In this document: in pieces, positions 1-11,313 of the stretch | Layout of the letters: each line of letters starts with the position of its first letter | Position numbering within the stretch: position 1 is the first letter of the stretch | NCBI GenBank assembly: GCA_001953115.1 | Contig: LSSL01000345.1 | Coordinates: forward strand, 1-33,652 | Length of the DNA stretch: 33,652 bases | Direction: 5' to 3' | From: Smittium mucronatum | Lineage: Eukaryota > Kickxellomycota > Harpellomycetes > Harpellales > Legeriomycetaceae | Program-made: the position numbers and the translations under genes | Notes under the pieces: generated by a model | What the model was told of the DNA's origin: nothing | Database searches by the model: none | Seen by the model: the letters and a program-made list of their open reading frames with translations, nothing else

Positions 1-641
1 TGGGATTATATGGGGTGAGTGGGTTGGCAAATGAACCGAAATTTACATTTTTTATAAAAGATAATTGTAGAGAGTATTAAAAAAAAAAAAAAAAGAAGAA
101 GAAGAAATGTTTCAAATATATTGATGGGGTTGGGACGTCAATTTAGAAGGGGAAAAAAAAAAAACATTATTATTATCCCACCCGCCCACCTACCCACCTC
201 TGCCTCTTTCTGACTGGAAGGTAGTAACAAAGTTGAGACAACTTTATTTCGAGTATAGAGTTCGTTTTTGTAATTGGAGAGGGGCTACCGCAAGCATATA
301 CATTTTTCGCGGGCTAAAAAGCTAAAGAATGTTTACACTTTTCCATGGGAGTGGGGGGGGGGGGTTAGGGCTCGAGGTTTTTTCAATATAAAGCTGCCTG
401 TTTTGCGAACATGGGCGAAAAAAGATGAAAAAAGAATCACTAGCACGACCTCCACTCCTCTCCTCTGATTTCTTTAAACCATCTTTGCGTATTCTCACTT
501 TGTTTATCCTGAAACCCAAACCCCCCCCCCCCCCAACTATAAAAAAGATTCATGACAAGGAAATCCCCAACTCTTGTAAAAAATAGTAAAAAAAATTTTA
601 AATTTGTCATCATAACATTATAAAAAAATAATAATAATCCG
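1..641. other. Intergenic region upstream of the RING gene
   Basis: No supportable gene. The stretch is rich in homopolymers, including A15 near 80, G12 at 353-364 and C14 at 521-534. The open frames across it are short, run through these tracts and resemble no protein I know. It probably holds the upstream promoter of the RING gene and the flank of a gene beyond the left edge. Confidence 0.6.
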
Positions 642-649
642 TATAAATA
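642..649 (+). promoter_or_regulatory. TATA box of the RING-finger gene
   Basis: TATAAATA ends 38 bp before the ATG at 688 and is followed by a G-rich stretch and a short purine leader. The spacing implies a very short 5' UTR of roughly 10-20 nt. This is inferred from position and consensus only. Confidence 0.55.
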
Positions 650-687
650 AAGGGGGGGAAGGGAGTAAGCGAGAGCTCTGCTAGTAA

Positions 688-1680
688 ATGGTGGTTTTAA
701 AAGTAGCAGTGACTTTGCTGGTGGCGGGACTATTAGGCAGTGGCGTCCATTGCCAGCAGAGCGATGACCAGTGCATCCAACTCAACGACGGCCGGATGTG
801 TATTTTCGCTGACCAAAAGTATGACTGCCGGCCGTGTGCCCAGTCCCCACCAAACTTCAATGCTCTCTCGATAATTATTTGCGGGATTTTGTTGTTTTTG
901 ATTTCTGGTAACTGGAATTTATAAATATTTCTAAAACTTGAAAGAAGGGCTACATGCACCTCCCCCTTTTTTGTTTTTTAATGGCAAGATAAATTTAGTC
1001 TTTTTTTACTTCTTTTGTACTGGGGTGGTGTGGTTTTTATAGTTACTGTATACAAGTTTGTAAAGTTAAAGAACCGGCGGCCGATATCCAGTATAGAGGT
1101 CGAGGGCAGACATTTGCCGATTGCCACACCACACAGCGCCTATTCAACGCCCGTTCTGACCCAAGCCGAACTATCAACCTATAAACTCGTCGCCTTGAAT
1201 GAATGCACAGGACTCTTGAAGCAAAAAGAAAGCTCTGAAAACCCCGCTGCTATTGCCGAACCCCAACTCTTAAAGTCCGAAAAGAAAAGAATTCTCACTA
1301 CAAGCCCGCACTTGCAAAGAAAATTTTCGTGTGAGAAAAATGGGATTCATGAAAAAAGGCCAGGATCGTGCCAAACAAATAAAGAAGAAACTGGAATAAC
1401 AGTACTCGAATTGACGATCAATGAGGATGATCGAAAGGATCAAGAGACTTTTATTGGCGATTTGGAAAAAAACGATAAAACAGTGCTGCACCAGTTTGGC
1501 GATATCGGCACTGATAACGCCCAGCTCGACTGTTTGATTTGTTTAGACCCTATTCTAGAATCCCAATTAATCAGAGAAATTCCTTGTAACCACTATTTCC
1601 ATTCTGAATGTATTGATACGTGGGTCAGGACCTGCGCTGGGATATGCCCGACGTGCCGGTTTAATCTTCATTGCGCCTGA
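688..1680 (+). CDS. Type I membrane RING-H2 finger protein, probable E3 ubiquitin ligase (2 exons)
   Basis: Exons 688-907 and 1043-1680 are joined across a 135-bp intron (donor GTAACT at 908, acceptor TTATAG ending at 1042), giving 285 aa. The splice is chosen because it keeps frame and joins two half-hydrophobic pieces into one continuous membrane segment. Residues 1-22 look like a signal peptide. Residues 23-57 form a short luminal part with four cysteines (C29, C38, C47, C50). Residues about 58-80 span the membrane and are followed by a basic cytosolic stop-transfer (KLKNRR). A polar linker of about 150 residues leads to a C-terminal RING-H2 finger: C237-x2-C240, C255-x-H257-x2-H260-x2-C263, C275-x2-C278, with W at 267. 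The zinc ligands are complete, so E2 binding and ligase activity are likely. The lumenal-TM-RING layout resembles endomembrane E3 ligases; no substrate can be inferred. The stop lies 28 bp from the stop of the convergent gene. Confidence 0.92.
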
Positions 1681-1708
1681 TTCTACCCGCCTTCGAACCA
1701 TGCCCCTC

Positions 1709-2216
1709 TCACTCTTCCATCTCCTCCGCCCATTCCTCATCCTCTTCTTTTTCCATTGATTCATTGCGTACTATAGACCCCAACTTTTCGTTTAATTCCA
1801 TCAACATCTTTTCCTGGAACATCAAACTGTTTTCTCTAAGCAATTCAGTCAGCGAAATGAAAGGACCCGCTTCAACCCGATTCAATGAACCAGTCCCAAC
1901 TTCCAAACCCATATCGAGATCAGATACTGGACTTTCGCGGACGCTCTTTATAGTGTACCCGGACTCTGCCAGTTCCACAAGCACAGACATCCCCTCCAAC
2001 AACCCGACCCACGCAACAGCCCGGTCATTATTCGAGCCCTACCCATAAATTTAAAATAATTCAACTCCAATTATTCCTCAATTGAAAAAAATAGTAGCAA
2101 AATGTATTCTCCTCAGCAAAAGAAAAAAAAATCACCTCTTTGGAAAATCGGTACGATTCAATTCCGTACCGATGGTCTTCCAGCTCCGCCAAAAGTTCTT
2201 CCTCAGCACTAAACAT
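1709..2216 (-). CDS. Unrecognised acidic 136-aa protein (2 exons)
   Basis: On the minus strand, exon 1 is 2216-2136 (27 codons, ATG at 2216) and exon 2 is 2038-1709. A 97-bp intron separates them (donor GTGATT at 2135, acceptor GGGTAG ending at 2039). Both junctions are phase 0, and both exons have much more balanced composition than the intron. The ATG is the first in frame after an upstream TGA. The 136-aa product begins MFSAEEELLAELEDHRYG, continues through an amphipathic helix-like stretch (AWVGLLEGMSVLVELAESGY, about residues 36-55), and ends in a predicted helical segment followed by an acidic tail (EEDEEWAEEMEE). There is no signal peptide or membrane segment. The size, helices and acidic tail suggest a small subunit or adaptor of a complex, but I do not recognise the family and assign no function. 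The weak donor makes the exon 1 boundary less certain than the exon 2 reading. Confidence 0.75.
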
Positions 2217-2520
2217 TTGCGCTTTTCGGTTCCGCAAATCTGTTTTCTTATTTCACTCGGTTCGATTCTGTGTCTGCAATTCAATATATGGGGATTTTTT
2301 TTTTTTTTTTGCTATATTCATTAATAATCTATTCAATATCTTTTCTTTTGTATAATAAAATATCCCCCTTCTTTTTTTTTTCTTTTGGTCCATTCAGCAT
2401 CCATCTTTACGCTTTATCCACCTATCAGCTTCCTCCAATCGCGACTTTACGTCCTTTATTATCTGATTAACCAATCATATAATGTCACTCCCCTTCCCTT
2501 TGATTAAATCCATTTATTTA
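2217..2520 (-). promoter_or_regulatory. Putative promoter region of the minus-strand 136-aa gene
   Basis: Two CCAAT boxes (near 2436 and 2471, + orientation; they work in either orientation) lie about 220-260 bp upstream of the ATG at 2216. A TATA-like ATATATTG read on the minus strand lies near 2284-2291, about 70 bp upstream. Long T-tracts typical of fungal nucleosome-free promoters fill the rest. The assignment is positional. Confidence 0.35.
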
Positions 2521-2744
2521 TTATTTATCTGGAAATCCATTTTAAAAACTAGTATTTTTTTTTTTTTACGGTTTAAAAACTAGTAAAAAACACTTTTGAG
2601 TTCTGAATAATTTTTATTAAATGCAGACAAAAAAAAATAATCGACATCTTTTTTTTTCTTAACCATTATAAAAAAGTTTATTATAAATACCATAAAAACG
2701 AAAAAAAATCAAAAAAAATTTTATACCGAACCCATTGATGTGAA

Positions 2745-2783
2745 TAGCAGCAGCAGGAGCAGGAGCAGGAGGAGGGGGAGGAT
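2745..2783. repeat. Imperfect AGC/AGG purine-rich trinucleotide repeat
   Basis: A run of AGC and AGG triplets (GCAGCAGCAGGAGC and similar) grades into a GGAGGGGGAGG tract. It is the most GC-rich short stretch in its surroundings. On the minus strand one frame reads as a Pro/Ala-rich segment (PPPPPAPAPAAA), but no start, splice sites or flanking coding sequence support a gene. Confidence 0.6.
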
Positions 2784-3949
2784 AGCTATCAGTAAAAAAA
2801 GAAAAAATGGTAACAACAATGGGTGGAACCGCTCTCAAGCTGGGAAGGTTGCTGTTTGAGAAATATTAGTGGAAAAATTGAAGAAATATCCTTTGAGCAA
2901 TAATAGTTCAAATCCTTGAGAATACAAATTTTCTATGAGATAGACTCTAAAAGGATGTTTCTTTTCTTTAATTTCAAAAACGAAAACGATAAAAATAAAT
3001 TTAAAGAAACGATAAAAAACAAAAATAGAATTGCGTGTAAAATCTGGAACTTTTTTTTAAAAGGGTATTATATTTATAATATTTAAATACTAGAAAAAAC
3101 TAAAATAAAAATAAAATAAAATAAAACCCCGGATTATTCGAATAAACTCACTCTCATTGTTTGCCCCTCTTCTTCGTTAAATAAGGGTAGGTAAAAGTAT
3201 CAGACAGCTACAGAATTCAATTTAGAAAACCCTGATAGCTTTGAATAGTATGGAAATAATCAAACCCCAACCATGTACGAAAATTTGATGAAAATCGGAG
3301 AAATAAGAAATAAATGTTTTATATATGGAAGAAAAACGACCTATAAAAATGAACACACTCAATATTTGGAAACATGTTAAAACAATAGTGTAAAAATTTT
3401 CACCTACTCTTGAAAAAAAAATATTCTAAAATCGGTTATTTTTTTGGCTAAAATAAATAAATGTTAAAGTTAACGATAAAAAATATGGTTAAACCATTGG
3501 ATGAACAAATTCGTATAGAAGAAATAAACGTAAACTAAAATAAACTGTTTTTTTTTTTTGGGTATTAAAACTTCATTTGGGGGAATCTATCTGTAATTAT
3601 TTTCAGACGAATAAATTTTATTCCCATAAAAATAATAAATGTATAATTAAGGAATATTTAAAAAGTCAGAAAAATGATTTTTGACTTCCTGAAATATCGT
3701 GTAATAAAAAATTAAAAAATAATAACCTTCACGAAGATAATCTTATATTGTGAATTTTCAACATTTCGGATAATGAAACCATAGACAGATATCCTCCAAA
3801 GATCAAAAAATAAAAATTATAGAGCTGTATTTCCGAAAATGTGGTTAATAGTGGCCTAAGAAAATTATTTAGTTCACTAACACCCAATTAAATATCATAA
3901 ACATTAAGAAAATACTCTGGAATTAGCAAGTTTAGAATATAATATATAT
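2784..3949. other. AT-rich spacer, possibly the eroded 5' part of the LINE
   Basis: No intact gene. There are many stops in all frames, poly-A and poly-T tracts, and a moderately less AT-rich patch at 3125-3260. If the LINE remnant that follows was once full length, its endonuclease domain should lie in about 3300-4019, but apart from the SDH end I cannot read it. Confidence 0.5.
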
Positions 3950-6450
3950 ACTACTACTCAATGAAAAAATTTTAAAATTTTTGATGTCAATAGTAGGTGA
4001 ATCAGAACATTCAGATCATAAAATAATTTTTTTATTGATTAATCGTTGTTTTAATTAGGGTGTGAGGGCAAAAAGAAAACTGGAAGTTGAATATAAAACA
4101 TCTAGATAGCGAATAGCTAAAGAATAAAATATATCATAGAACTTTGAATTTGGAAAAGAGCATACTTCATCGATTAATCTTCAAAAAAGATTTTAAACAG
4201 ATCTTTATATCTCTATCAAATAGAAAAAAATTTTGTGATACAATAAAAAACCCAGATATAACAAATAGTTTATATAATATAATATTAAATGAAAATATTA
4301 AAAATGGATAATTAATTCAGAAATATGAATTTAAAATTTAAAATAACAATAAACAAATTAAAAATTTTCCCAAAAAAAATTAGATAATCTAATTTTTAGG
4401 TTGAGGACCAGTTTCAAGGAGGGAAATATAAATTTTAATAAAAACTTTGCATCCCTAAAAATTAGAGAAACTCCCAACTCTATTGGAGCCCTGTGTAAAA
4501 AAAATAAGAGATAACAAAAATAGAGACCAAAAAAATAGAAAAAAAATTGAGAGATTTCTATAAAAAACTATTCGATAAAGGAGCCACATTCAAAATGATT
4601 ATTTCAAAAATGAAATCATGTTAAAAAATAAACTCATTTGAAAAAGAGCTATTTCAATGTTATGTTATTATTCGCTAAATAGATATTAATATAAATAAAT
4701 TCTCATATAATAAATCTTAATGTACAGATGGACTGATTATTTGATTCTATAAGCAGAAAAAGACTGAAATGCCAAAATTCACACCGGATATTCTTAAAAA
4801 TGCTGAATAAATGAAAGAATGGATCGAAATTTTAGGAATCTCTTCAATAAATTCGAAATAAAAAAATGGAGACTCTGGCAGGGTTAAGAATATTAGAAAA
4901 ATCGAGCTATCTAACACAGAAAAAAAAATCACGAAATTACTATTTAATGTACGCCATAAAAACCTGGGAAACATTATTTACCTCAATCAGTCGAATTTAA
5001 TGAAGGATAAAATCACCTTTCGAGATATATTGGCCAAATTATTTTTAATAGAAAACTGGAAATTGGAGACATAGAAAATAAAAGGCTTTATAAAAATGCT
5101 AGATCTAAAAAAGAGCTATGCTAGAATATATTGGGGATACATATTCAGTCGTTTAATATGATCCGGACTTAGTCAAATTTCTATTAACAGTTTAATAAAT
5201 ATTTAGCATGAATGAAACCTTATATTAAAGGTAAATGGTTAAGGGACCAATCCATTAATCATCAGAAAAGAGTTGAGAAATGAAACCCACTTTCTCCACT
5301 CTTATAATTATTTTTTTTGAAATATGCTACAACACCTGTTAAAGCTGGGTGGGGGATTAAATATAACCTATAATCTTCTTAGCATATTTGGGTATTCGGA
5401 AGACCTAATAATCAGAACCTCAAGAAATTAATTCAATCTAAGATTATTAAATGTCACGAAATAACATTGGCTAGCATATCGTGCTAAAAAAAACAAAAAA
5501 AAAAAAAACAATTTGCATCAAAATAGACAAGGAGAAAATTTCCTCAGGAAATATTTAATTATTATTCATGAAATCTGATTTCAAATATTTGGGAAACTGG
5601 TTTTACTTTAATGTTATAGCATTGAGGACGAGAAAAATATTTTGCATAAAAAGATACCCGAAAAAATTTCAAGTCTGAAAAATAGAAACGTGTTAATAAA
5701 AGAAATATTTTAGTGGAAAATGCACTAGTCCTCTCAGAAATACAACACTCATTCTATATACCTTTTTTCTAAAAATATTTTGCTGAGAATATAAAAAAAA
5801 TGGATAAGCGGATTTATATGTTCCAAAAAAAAAAAAAAAACTGGGGTGGAGATGAAATATATGGAATTGAAATTAAAACTCTTAAAACTGGGGTTAATTA
5901 TATTATAAACCAAATCAAAAATCCTAATGCCATAGTGGGGGGAAATATCATGAATCAGTTATAATTATCTTTGTAATGAGTATGAAATACACAAAATTCA
6001 ATCAATATCAAAAAAAAACTATTTTTGCTACCAAATCTTACAAACAGTCACGCAAAAAAATTTTAAAGTCCGCAGGAAAATTATCATCGATCCTGGGAGA
6101 AAACATAAAATGCCTCAGAAGCATACTACAGCCTGATATATGTTACATAAGCCTCTTGAAATATGAAAGCGCAAAATCGATGGGAATTTAAGAATAAAAC
6201 AATATAATTAACATCGAACTCACTCAAAAGAGTATTTTATCAAATAAGAAAAATAATATCACTAATTAAGGAAAATCAATCGGATAATATGTCCTATTAT
6301 GGGAATATCAATCCAAATTCATGTTCATATTATGCATAAATAAAAGATCAAGCATAATATAAATACATTTCGATATAAGAAAAAAATGGTTTAGCAATCC
6401 TTATAGAAATTATTGGATACTCTAAACACAACATTTAAAAATGAATGGGG
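3950..6450 (+). mobile_element. Decayed non-LTR (LINE) retrotransposon, endonuclease to post-RT region
   Basis: There is no single open frame, but reading across frames gives LINE landmarks in order. (a) An APE-endonuclease end, ESEHSDHKII, with SDH at 4011-4019. (b) An RT-N-terminal linker at about 4398-4500. (c) LDLKKSYARIYW at 5099-5134, where families have a DLKKAYDRVNW-like box. (d) IRKELR at 5260-5277, then frame-shifted PLSPLL at 5287-5304 (the RQGCPLSPLLF box). (e) GYSEDLII at 5390-5413 in the place of the YADDLVI catalytic box, with the first Asp lost. (f) A post-RT stretch at 5976-6191 (KILKSAGKLSSILGENIKCL). SDH to the catalytic box is 1.38 kb, about right for LINEs. What is known of LINEs is copying by target-primed reverse transcription. 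This copy is dead, with dozens of stops and frameshifts. The boundaries are approximate, and no poly-A tail or target duplication was identified. Confidence 0.8.
5976..6191 (+). pseudogene. Remnant of the LINE post-RT region (71-codon open segment)
   Basis: The longest surviving open stretch of the LINE. It reads KKILKSAGKLSSILGENI then CLRSILQPDICYISLLKYES. This matches the region after the LINE palm, where families show a K/A-rich helix followed by 'ILxPxxxYG(S)E', so it is not an independent small gene. It has an ATG, but no promoter and no codon pattern different from the surrounding decay. The following bases to about 6450 continue the similarity weakly in other frames. Confidence 0.7.
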
Positions 6451-7206
6451 AATAATTTTATAATTTTTCCAATAAAGGATAAAAAATAACACCGACGAAA
6501 TAAATGGATAATAAAAATTCATAATTACTAAATTCTACAATCTGGTGATAATTTAAAGGTGTAATCAATTTTAGACTAACTTCAAATCTACAAAATGAGC
6601 ATTGAGCCAAAATTAAAGATCAACTTATTTTCCATTTTCACAAACAGTTATCTCAGAATAAATTGTGAGTGCTTGGAAAAAGAGATTTTTTAAAGAATCA
6701 CAGAGATTTAAAGTGTTTTATATATAAAGTTGGAATGGTTTACACACTTACTTTTATTGTAAGAGAATCAAACAATTTCGGGAAAAAAATGTCATTTTAT
6801 TAAAACCCAATGATTAGAATCAAATTAAATAATGAGAGGGTAAATCTGGACGTCATTTTTTACCTCACAAAATAATTATATCACCTATTCTCAATCTTGC
6901 AAATATTAAACGCTAAATTAAAACGGAAATCAGTACAAATAGTTCAGAAGATTTCATATCAAACGAAATAATCCCAAAATCATTAACAAATCTAAAACTA
7001 AGGTTAAAAATGCGTGTGTGTATTTCAAGAAAAGAAATTAATATCAACTGGTTTCCACTCAATAAAAGTGAGGACATCAGGTTCTCCTACTAACATAACA
7101 CACTTATATACAGACGCGCACAACATTTTATATAAACTATACTTATTTTAGCAATAAAATAAACGAAATAAATATAATAAATATACGTTAAATACTTCAA
7201 AAAGAG

Positions 7207-7215
7207 TATAAAAGG
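7207..7215 (+). promoter_or_regulatory. Isolated strong TATA motif followed by a pyrimidine tract
   Basis: TATAAAAGG is followed directly by a CT-rich run (CTTCCTCTTCTCTCTTC), a core-promoter-like pairing, inside the gene desert. No gene that it could drive is recognisable; the nearest ATG-started open frame, at 7601, is chance-length. It could belong to an unrecognised transposon end. A chance match cannot be excluded. Confidence 0.2.
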
Positions 7216-9824
7216 CTTCCTCTTCTCTCTTCTTTTGTCCTAATAGTTGTTTACCTAATTGGAATAACTTTTATTTGAAAATAAATTCTGAACAATATAT
7301 CCAATTTTACATCGATATCGCAGTGTAATATCTTTTTTGTTCCCAATTATTTATTCTGCTCAGTTTTGCCTAGTCACAGACTGAATTTTAGTTTAGTTTT
7401 TTTATATAAGCTTATCATGCTACCACTGCCAATTTTGAATACCTAAAATACCTAAAACTCAAAATACTTTTCCAATTTTGAAATTCGTAAAATAGAAAAA
7501 TTGATCAAAAAGTTTCGAGTTTTGATTTTATTCAATATTTAAATATTTATTTATTAAATAGATTAATAGTATACTATTTTTTTATTGTTCGATAAGAGTA
7601 ATGGGAACCAATATAAAAATCAAATTCTATACATTAATATATTTATTTTCGTTCCAATCGAATAATTTAATAATCTCAGTTATTTTTATCCCCTTGTTAA
7701 TTTTTTTTTTAAAAAAAATTCAATTAGTTCCAAATAATATTAATAAAAGAACACCGCATATCTCCATATCAGAGAGAATAAAATTTTCTTTTTTTGAATT
7801 GGGGAAAGAGATATTTTATTTCAAATTTTCTAAAAAAGTAGGAATAATTCTATTCTAATTTGATATACATCATTTGAAAGATATTTCAAGAAAGATATAT
7901 GGAGGGGTTTTTTATAGTTTTTTTTATTTAAAATAAAATAAAAGTAAATAATAAATTTATTTCACTACCATTTGTCACTTTGGTGGCTCTTTACTCATTC
8001 GTAATCGGCACAATTTTGAAATTCTTAATGTACTCCTATAGAATTTATCAATATATAAATCGAAATCTAATATACATCAAAATAATATAATATTTTTAAT
8101 TTTTTCTGTAGATAAACCTAGTAACATTGTTTTGATAAGGCTGAAAGTATAAAAAGATTCGATTTAAAGTAAATTAAGGCGTATATGTCGATTTAATAAA
8201 GATTTTTCACCAAATAAAATCTAAGAAAATTACGATTGATATTCAAATCATAAATCATTTAATCGATATAAAAACTGAATATCAAATTACCTGAGACGGA
8301 TATTAAATTGTGGAGAAAAAAATCATATTATAATTAGAATATTTGCAGAAATTTGAAGTATTTTATGTGTCGGTCAAAAAAAACCAGTTGAATTATATCA
8401 AAATGCGTTTAAAATTAAATTAAAGTCAAATTGTAATATATTGATCCTAAGGTTGAAATTCTGTTGAGTAAATTTGAAAAAGTGAATTATTTTATTGATA
8501 AAGAAAAATTGAATTTTTAATTTTTTTTATTAAATAAAAAAAGAAGTTCACATAAGTAGTTATAACCAAAAAATATTAAATAAAATATATATCTGTGATA
8601 ATGTGACTAAATAATTTATCAATTTAATTATATGCAAAGATGCTATATGAGCTCCATGAAATTCAAAATAAATTTGACTAAAATTACCTAAATTGAGAGC
8701 TTTTATTAAAAAAAAATTATTCGTTTATATACTACGATAAATAATAAGGACAGACGTTAAATGATTTTAATTCTTTAAAAAATGCACCATAAAGAATTTG
8801 AAACTGAATTCATAAAAAATATCAGAAAAAGGAGGAAATCGTTCAGATATTTTACTCCTAATATTCCTGAGGATTATATTGATTACTTTTATTCTAATAA
8901 ATTAAATATTTGTTTTATTTTAAAATATTGATAATTGCTTCTACATTCCGAAAATCCCAAGCTCAATATTTTTGCAAAAAAAATAATAAAGAAAATAATT
9001 AACCGAACTGATTATGAAATATACAGGTTAATTAATCGTAATTTTATCAAATCTATTCGATTTTAGATTTTTTTTTTTAGTATATAATGATTAAAATATT
9101 TTGACATAGGTGATTTTTTTGGGGGGGGGGTGGGATGAAAAATATAGCCTAATAATACTTAAAAAAATGTAAATTATAAAAATTATCATTTCATTATACT
9201 GATTGTTTGAATAATCGAGCTTAATATAAATTATTTTGGATATATACAATATATTCAGTGTTTATAAACCAATTGTCTATTTATTTATTTTTAAGTTAAT
9301 TTTTTCATCAAAAATACTAAAAAATTCAAGCCGAATAATCATTATCTGAAGGGGATATAATAGTAAATGGTTATAAAGTCAAAACTTAATAAAAAATCTA
9401 TATCGTAATTTGGATTAGAAAAAAATATAGCCTATTATTTTGTAAAATTTAGCCAAAAAATAATATATAGGTTTTTAATATGGGTTTCTGGTGTTATTAA
9501 AATAGCGAAAAAATAGAACTATTTTTATTATCTTAAAAATTGCATGAAAAAAATATTTTTATAACAAAAAAAATAATTATATTATATGTTTTGAAACAAC
9601 GCAAATAAATAATAAATTTCAATTTAATAGGGTTTATCAGAGTGTATTTATTAATGTTGAAGACATATACGAATGTTCCAAATAGCAAAATCAGTCTTTC
9701 GCTTCAGTAGAATCATTATATAGGAAGGCAAATTTAAAAATATATGTGAATTTTAGAAAATTAAAGAAAACCCTCCAAAAGTTGCATAAAATCTCTTCTT
9801 AATGAGTTGAATTTTAATTAAGTC

Positions 9825-9826
<2 letters not shown>

Positions 9827-9860
<34 letters not shown>
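9827..9860 (+). repeat. (AG)17 dinucleotide microsatellite
   Basis: Thirty-four bases of uninterrupted AG repeat in otherwise AT-rich DNA. It is perfect and therefore probably polymorphic in length. Confidence 0.95.
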
Positions 9861-9864
<4 letters not shown>

Positions 9865-11289
9865 TCTGATTATTGATAATTTTAATGAATTTTAACAAAA
9901 TTTTATGGGAAAGAGATATAAGGGTAAAAAAATCAATTTTATTCATGGTATCAGAATATATAGATAACAAGGCAAAATATTAAATACATCCATGAAATTC
10001 TCCAAAGTATAGTTATATTATACTTTAAAAAATGAATTTTACATATGATTTTTTCATTTATGTAATTATCATTATTAAAATTAATTTATTAAAGTACTAG
10101 TTTTTTTGTCATAAATAATAACGAAAATTAGAAAAAATAAAATTTAATTTCTCGATATAATGTTGAGTGAAGGAAAGGGGGGGGGGCTTTGGAGAGCTCA
10201 AAATCCGAGACGTAAAATTGAAAAGAAATATGTGTATAAATAAATATTTAAATTGCATTAATCTGAAATTTTTGAGAGTATAAATTATTTTTTGTGTTTC
10301 ACTTGTAATATTATTTTTTTAAAAAAAATCCATCATCTTATATTGCACAGAAAAACTATATTAAAAGCTTTATTTCGGGTATGCGATAAATTTTCAGTAA
10401 AAATAACACTCTTAAATTGAAAAAAACTTTTAATATTACCAAATTATCATTAAAAAAATATTTCAAACAAGCTATTTCGAAAAAAACTCCCCACAGTTAT
10501 GCTTTGAAACTTTATTTTGATAATATGATAAAAATTTAAAAAATAACATCATATATCCAGGAAAAAATACAAGCTGGAGTAAATAATGATAATTCATAAA
10601 AAATAACTGGCTACTTGGAATTTTTGGGAATTAAAAAGGCTTGAAATAACATCCAGGAGAGATCTTTACATCAAGATCCAAGTAAAATCCCCCATTTATT
10701 TTGCCCCCCCCCCAAAATATAGACCATATGCCAAAAAATGAGTCATGATACTACTAATTTATTATTTAATACTTAATATTTGGGAGTTGGGATTTCCAAA
10801 TAAAAAACAGACTCGCATAATTTTTATCGGGTAAAATATATTGTATATTTTTAAATAAATTGTAAAGCAAGAACTGATATTTTTTCTATGTAAATATAAT
10901 ATTCTGCATCCAAAAAGATTTAGAGATATGTTTAAAACATATTATATCTTCAATAAACACCTGATAATCCATAGATTAATAAAAACTACAAAATCCAAGA
11001 ATCGAATAAAAAATAATAAACTTTCGCCTCATTAAAAATTTTATTTCCAGGAAATTTAAGAAAAATAAAATCAAAAAATACTGAAAATTATTTGAAAAAA
11101 TATTTTAAACGGTTAAAGAAAACTATTTAAGAGCCAATTTTTTTATATAAGTAGTAGATTATTTAATAATAGGATATTAAAACTCATAGTTACGTAATAT
11201 TGATACTTTACTCCCTTTTGACCCAATATAGCACCATTTTAAATCCCTATTCGAATCTTTTTATTCGCAATAAACCATTTCACTCTTAC

Positions 11290-11313
11290 TAATATTTTTT
11301 TAAAAAAATATTA
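11290..11313. repeat. 24-bp perfect AT palindrome (TAATA-T7-A7-TATTA)
   Basis: A perfect inverted repeat with no spacer. It is the clearest example of several T(n)A(n) tracts in the window (see findings). It can form a cruciform. It does not look like a transcription terminator because there is no GC stem. Confidence 0.85.

Noticed and set aside
1..46. Minus-strand reading VNFGSFANPLTPYNP running off the left edge
   Set aside because: Looks faintly coding but is only 15 codons, with no start, splice site or family match.
274..519. Two overlapping open frames (64 and 65 codons) on opposite strands
   Set aside because: Both read through the G12 run and low-complexity sequence, and resemble no protein.
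1671..2048. 125-codon plus-strand frame overlapping the 136-aa gene
   Set aside because: It is the antisense shadow of the minus-strand exon 2. It has no ATG context or promoter, and the minus-strand reading has a matching spliced upstream exon.
2140..2216. GGTTCGATTC-like tRNA T-loop near 2250 and other TTCGA/TTCAA matches (2910, 11250, 23640, 25730, 25890, 26275)
   Set aside because: None has pairing T-stem arms, a D-arm or an acceptor stem at tRNA spacing.
2543..2584. Direct repeat TTTAAAAACTAGTA flanking a T-run, considered as a target-site duplication
   Set aside because: The copies are only about 30 bp apart with a simple T-tract and a few bases between; more likely slippage or local duplication than an insertion.
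7601..7858. 85-codon frame with a hydrophobic stretch, possible small membrane protein
   Set aside because: At this AT content about one frame of this length is expected by chance in the window (rough estimate). Composition is indistinguishable from the flanks and no homology was recognised.
9208..9954. Second TGGTATCAG primer-site-like match at 9946 directly after a CA, with a TGAATA upstream
   Set aside because: Only 9 bases match, the possible left end is one of many TGAATA sites, and no internal coding follows.
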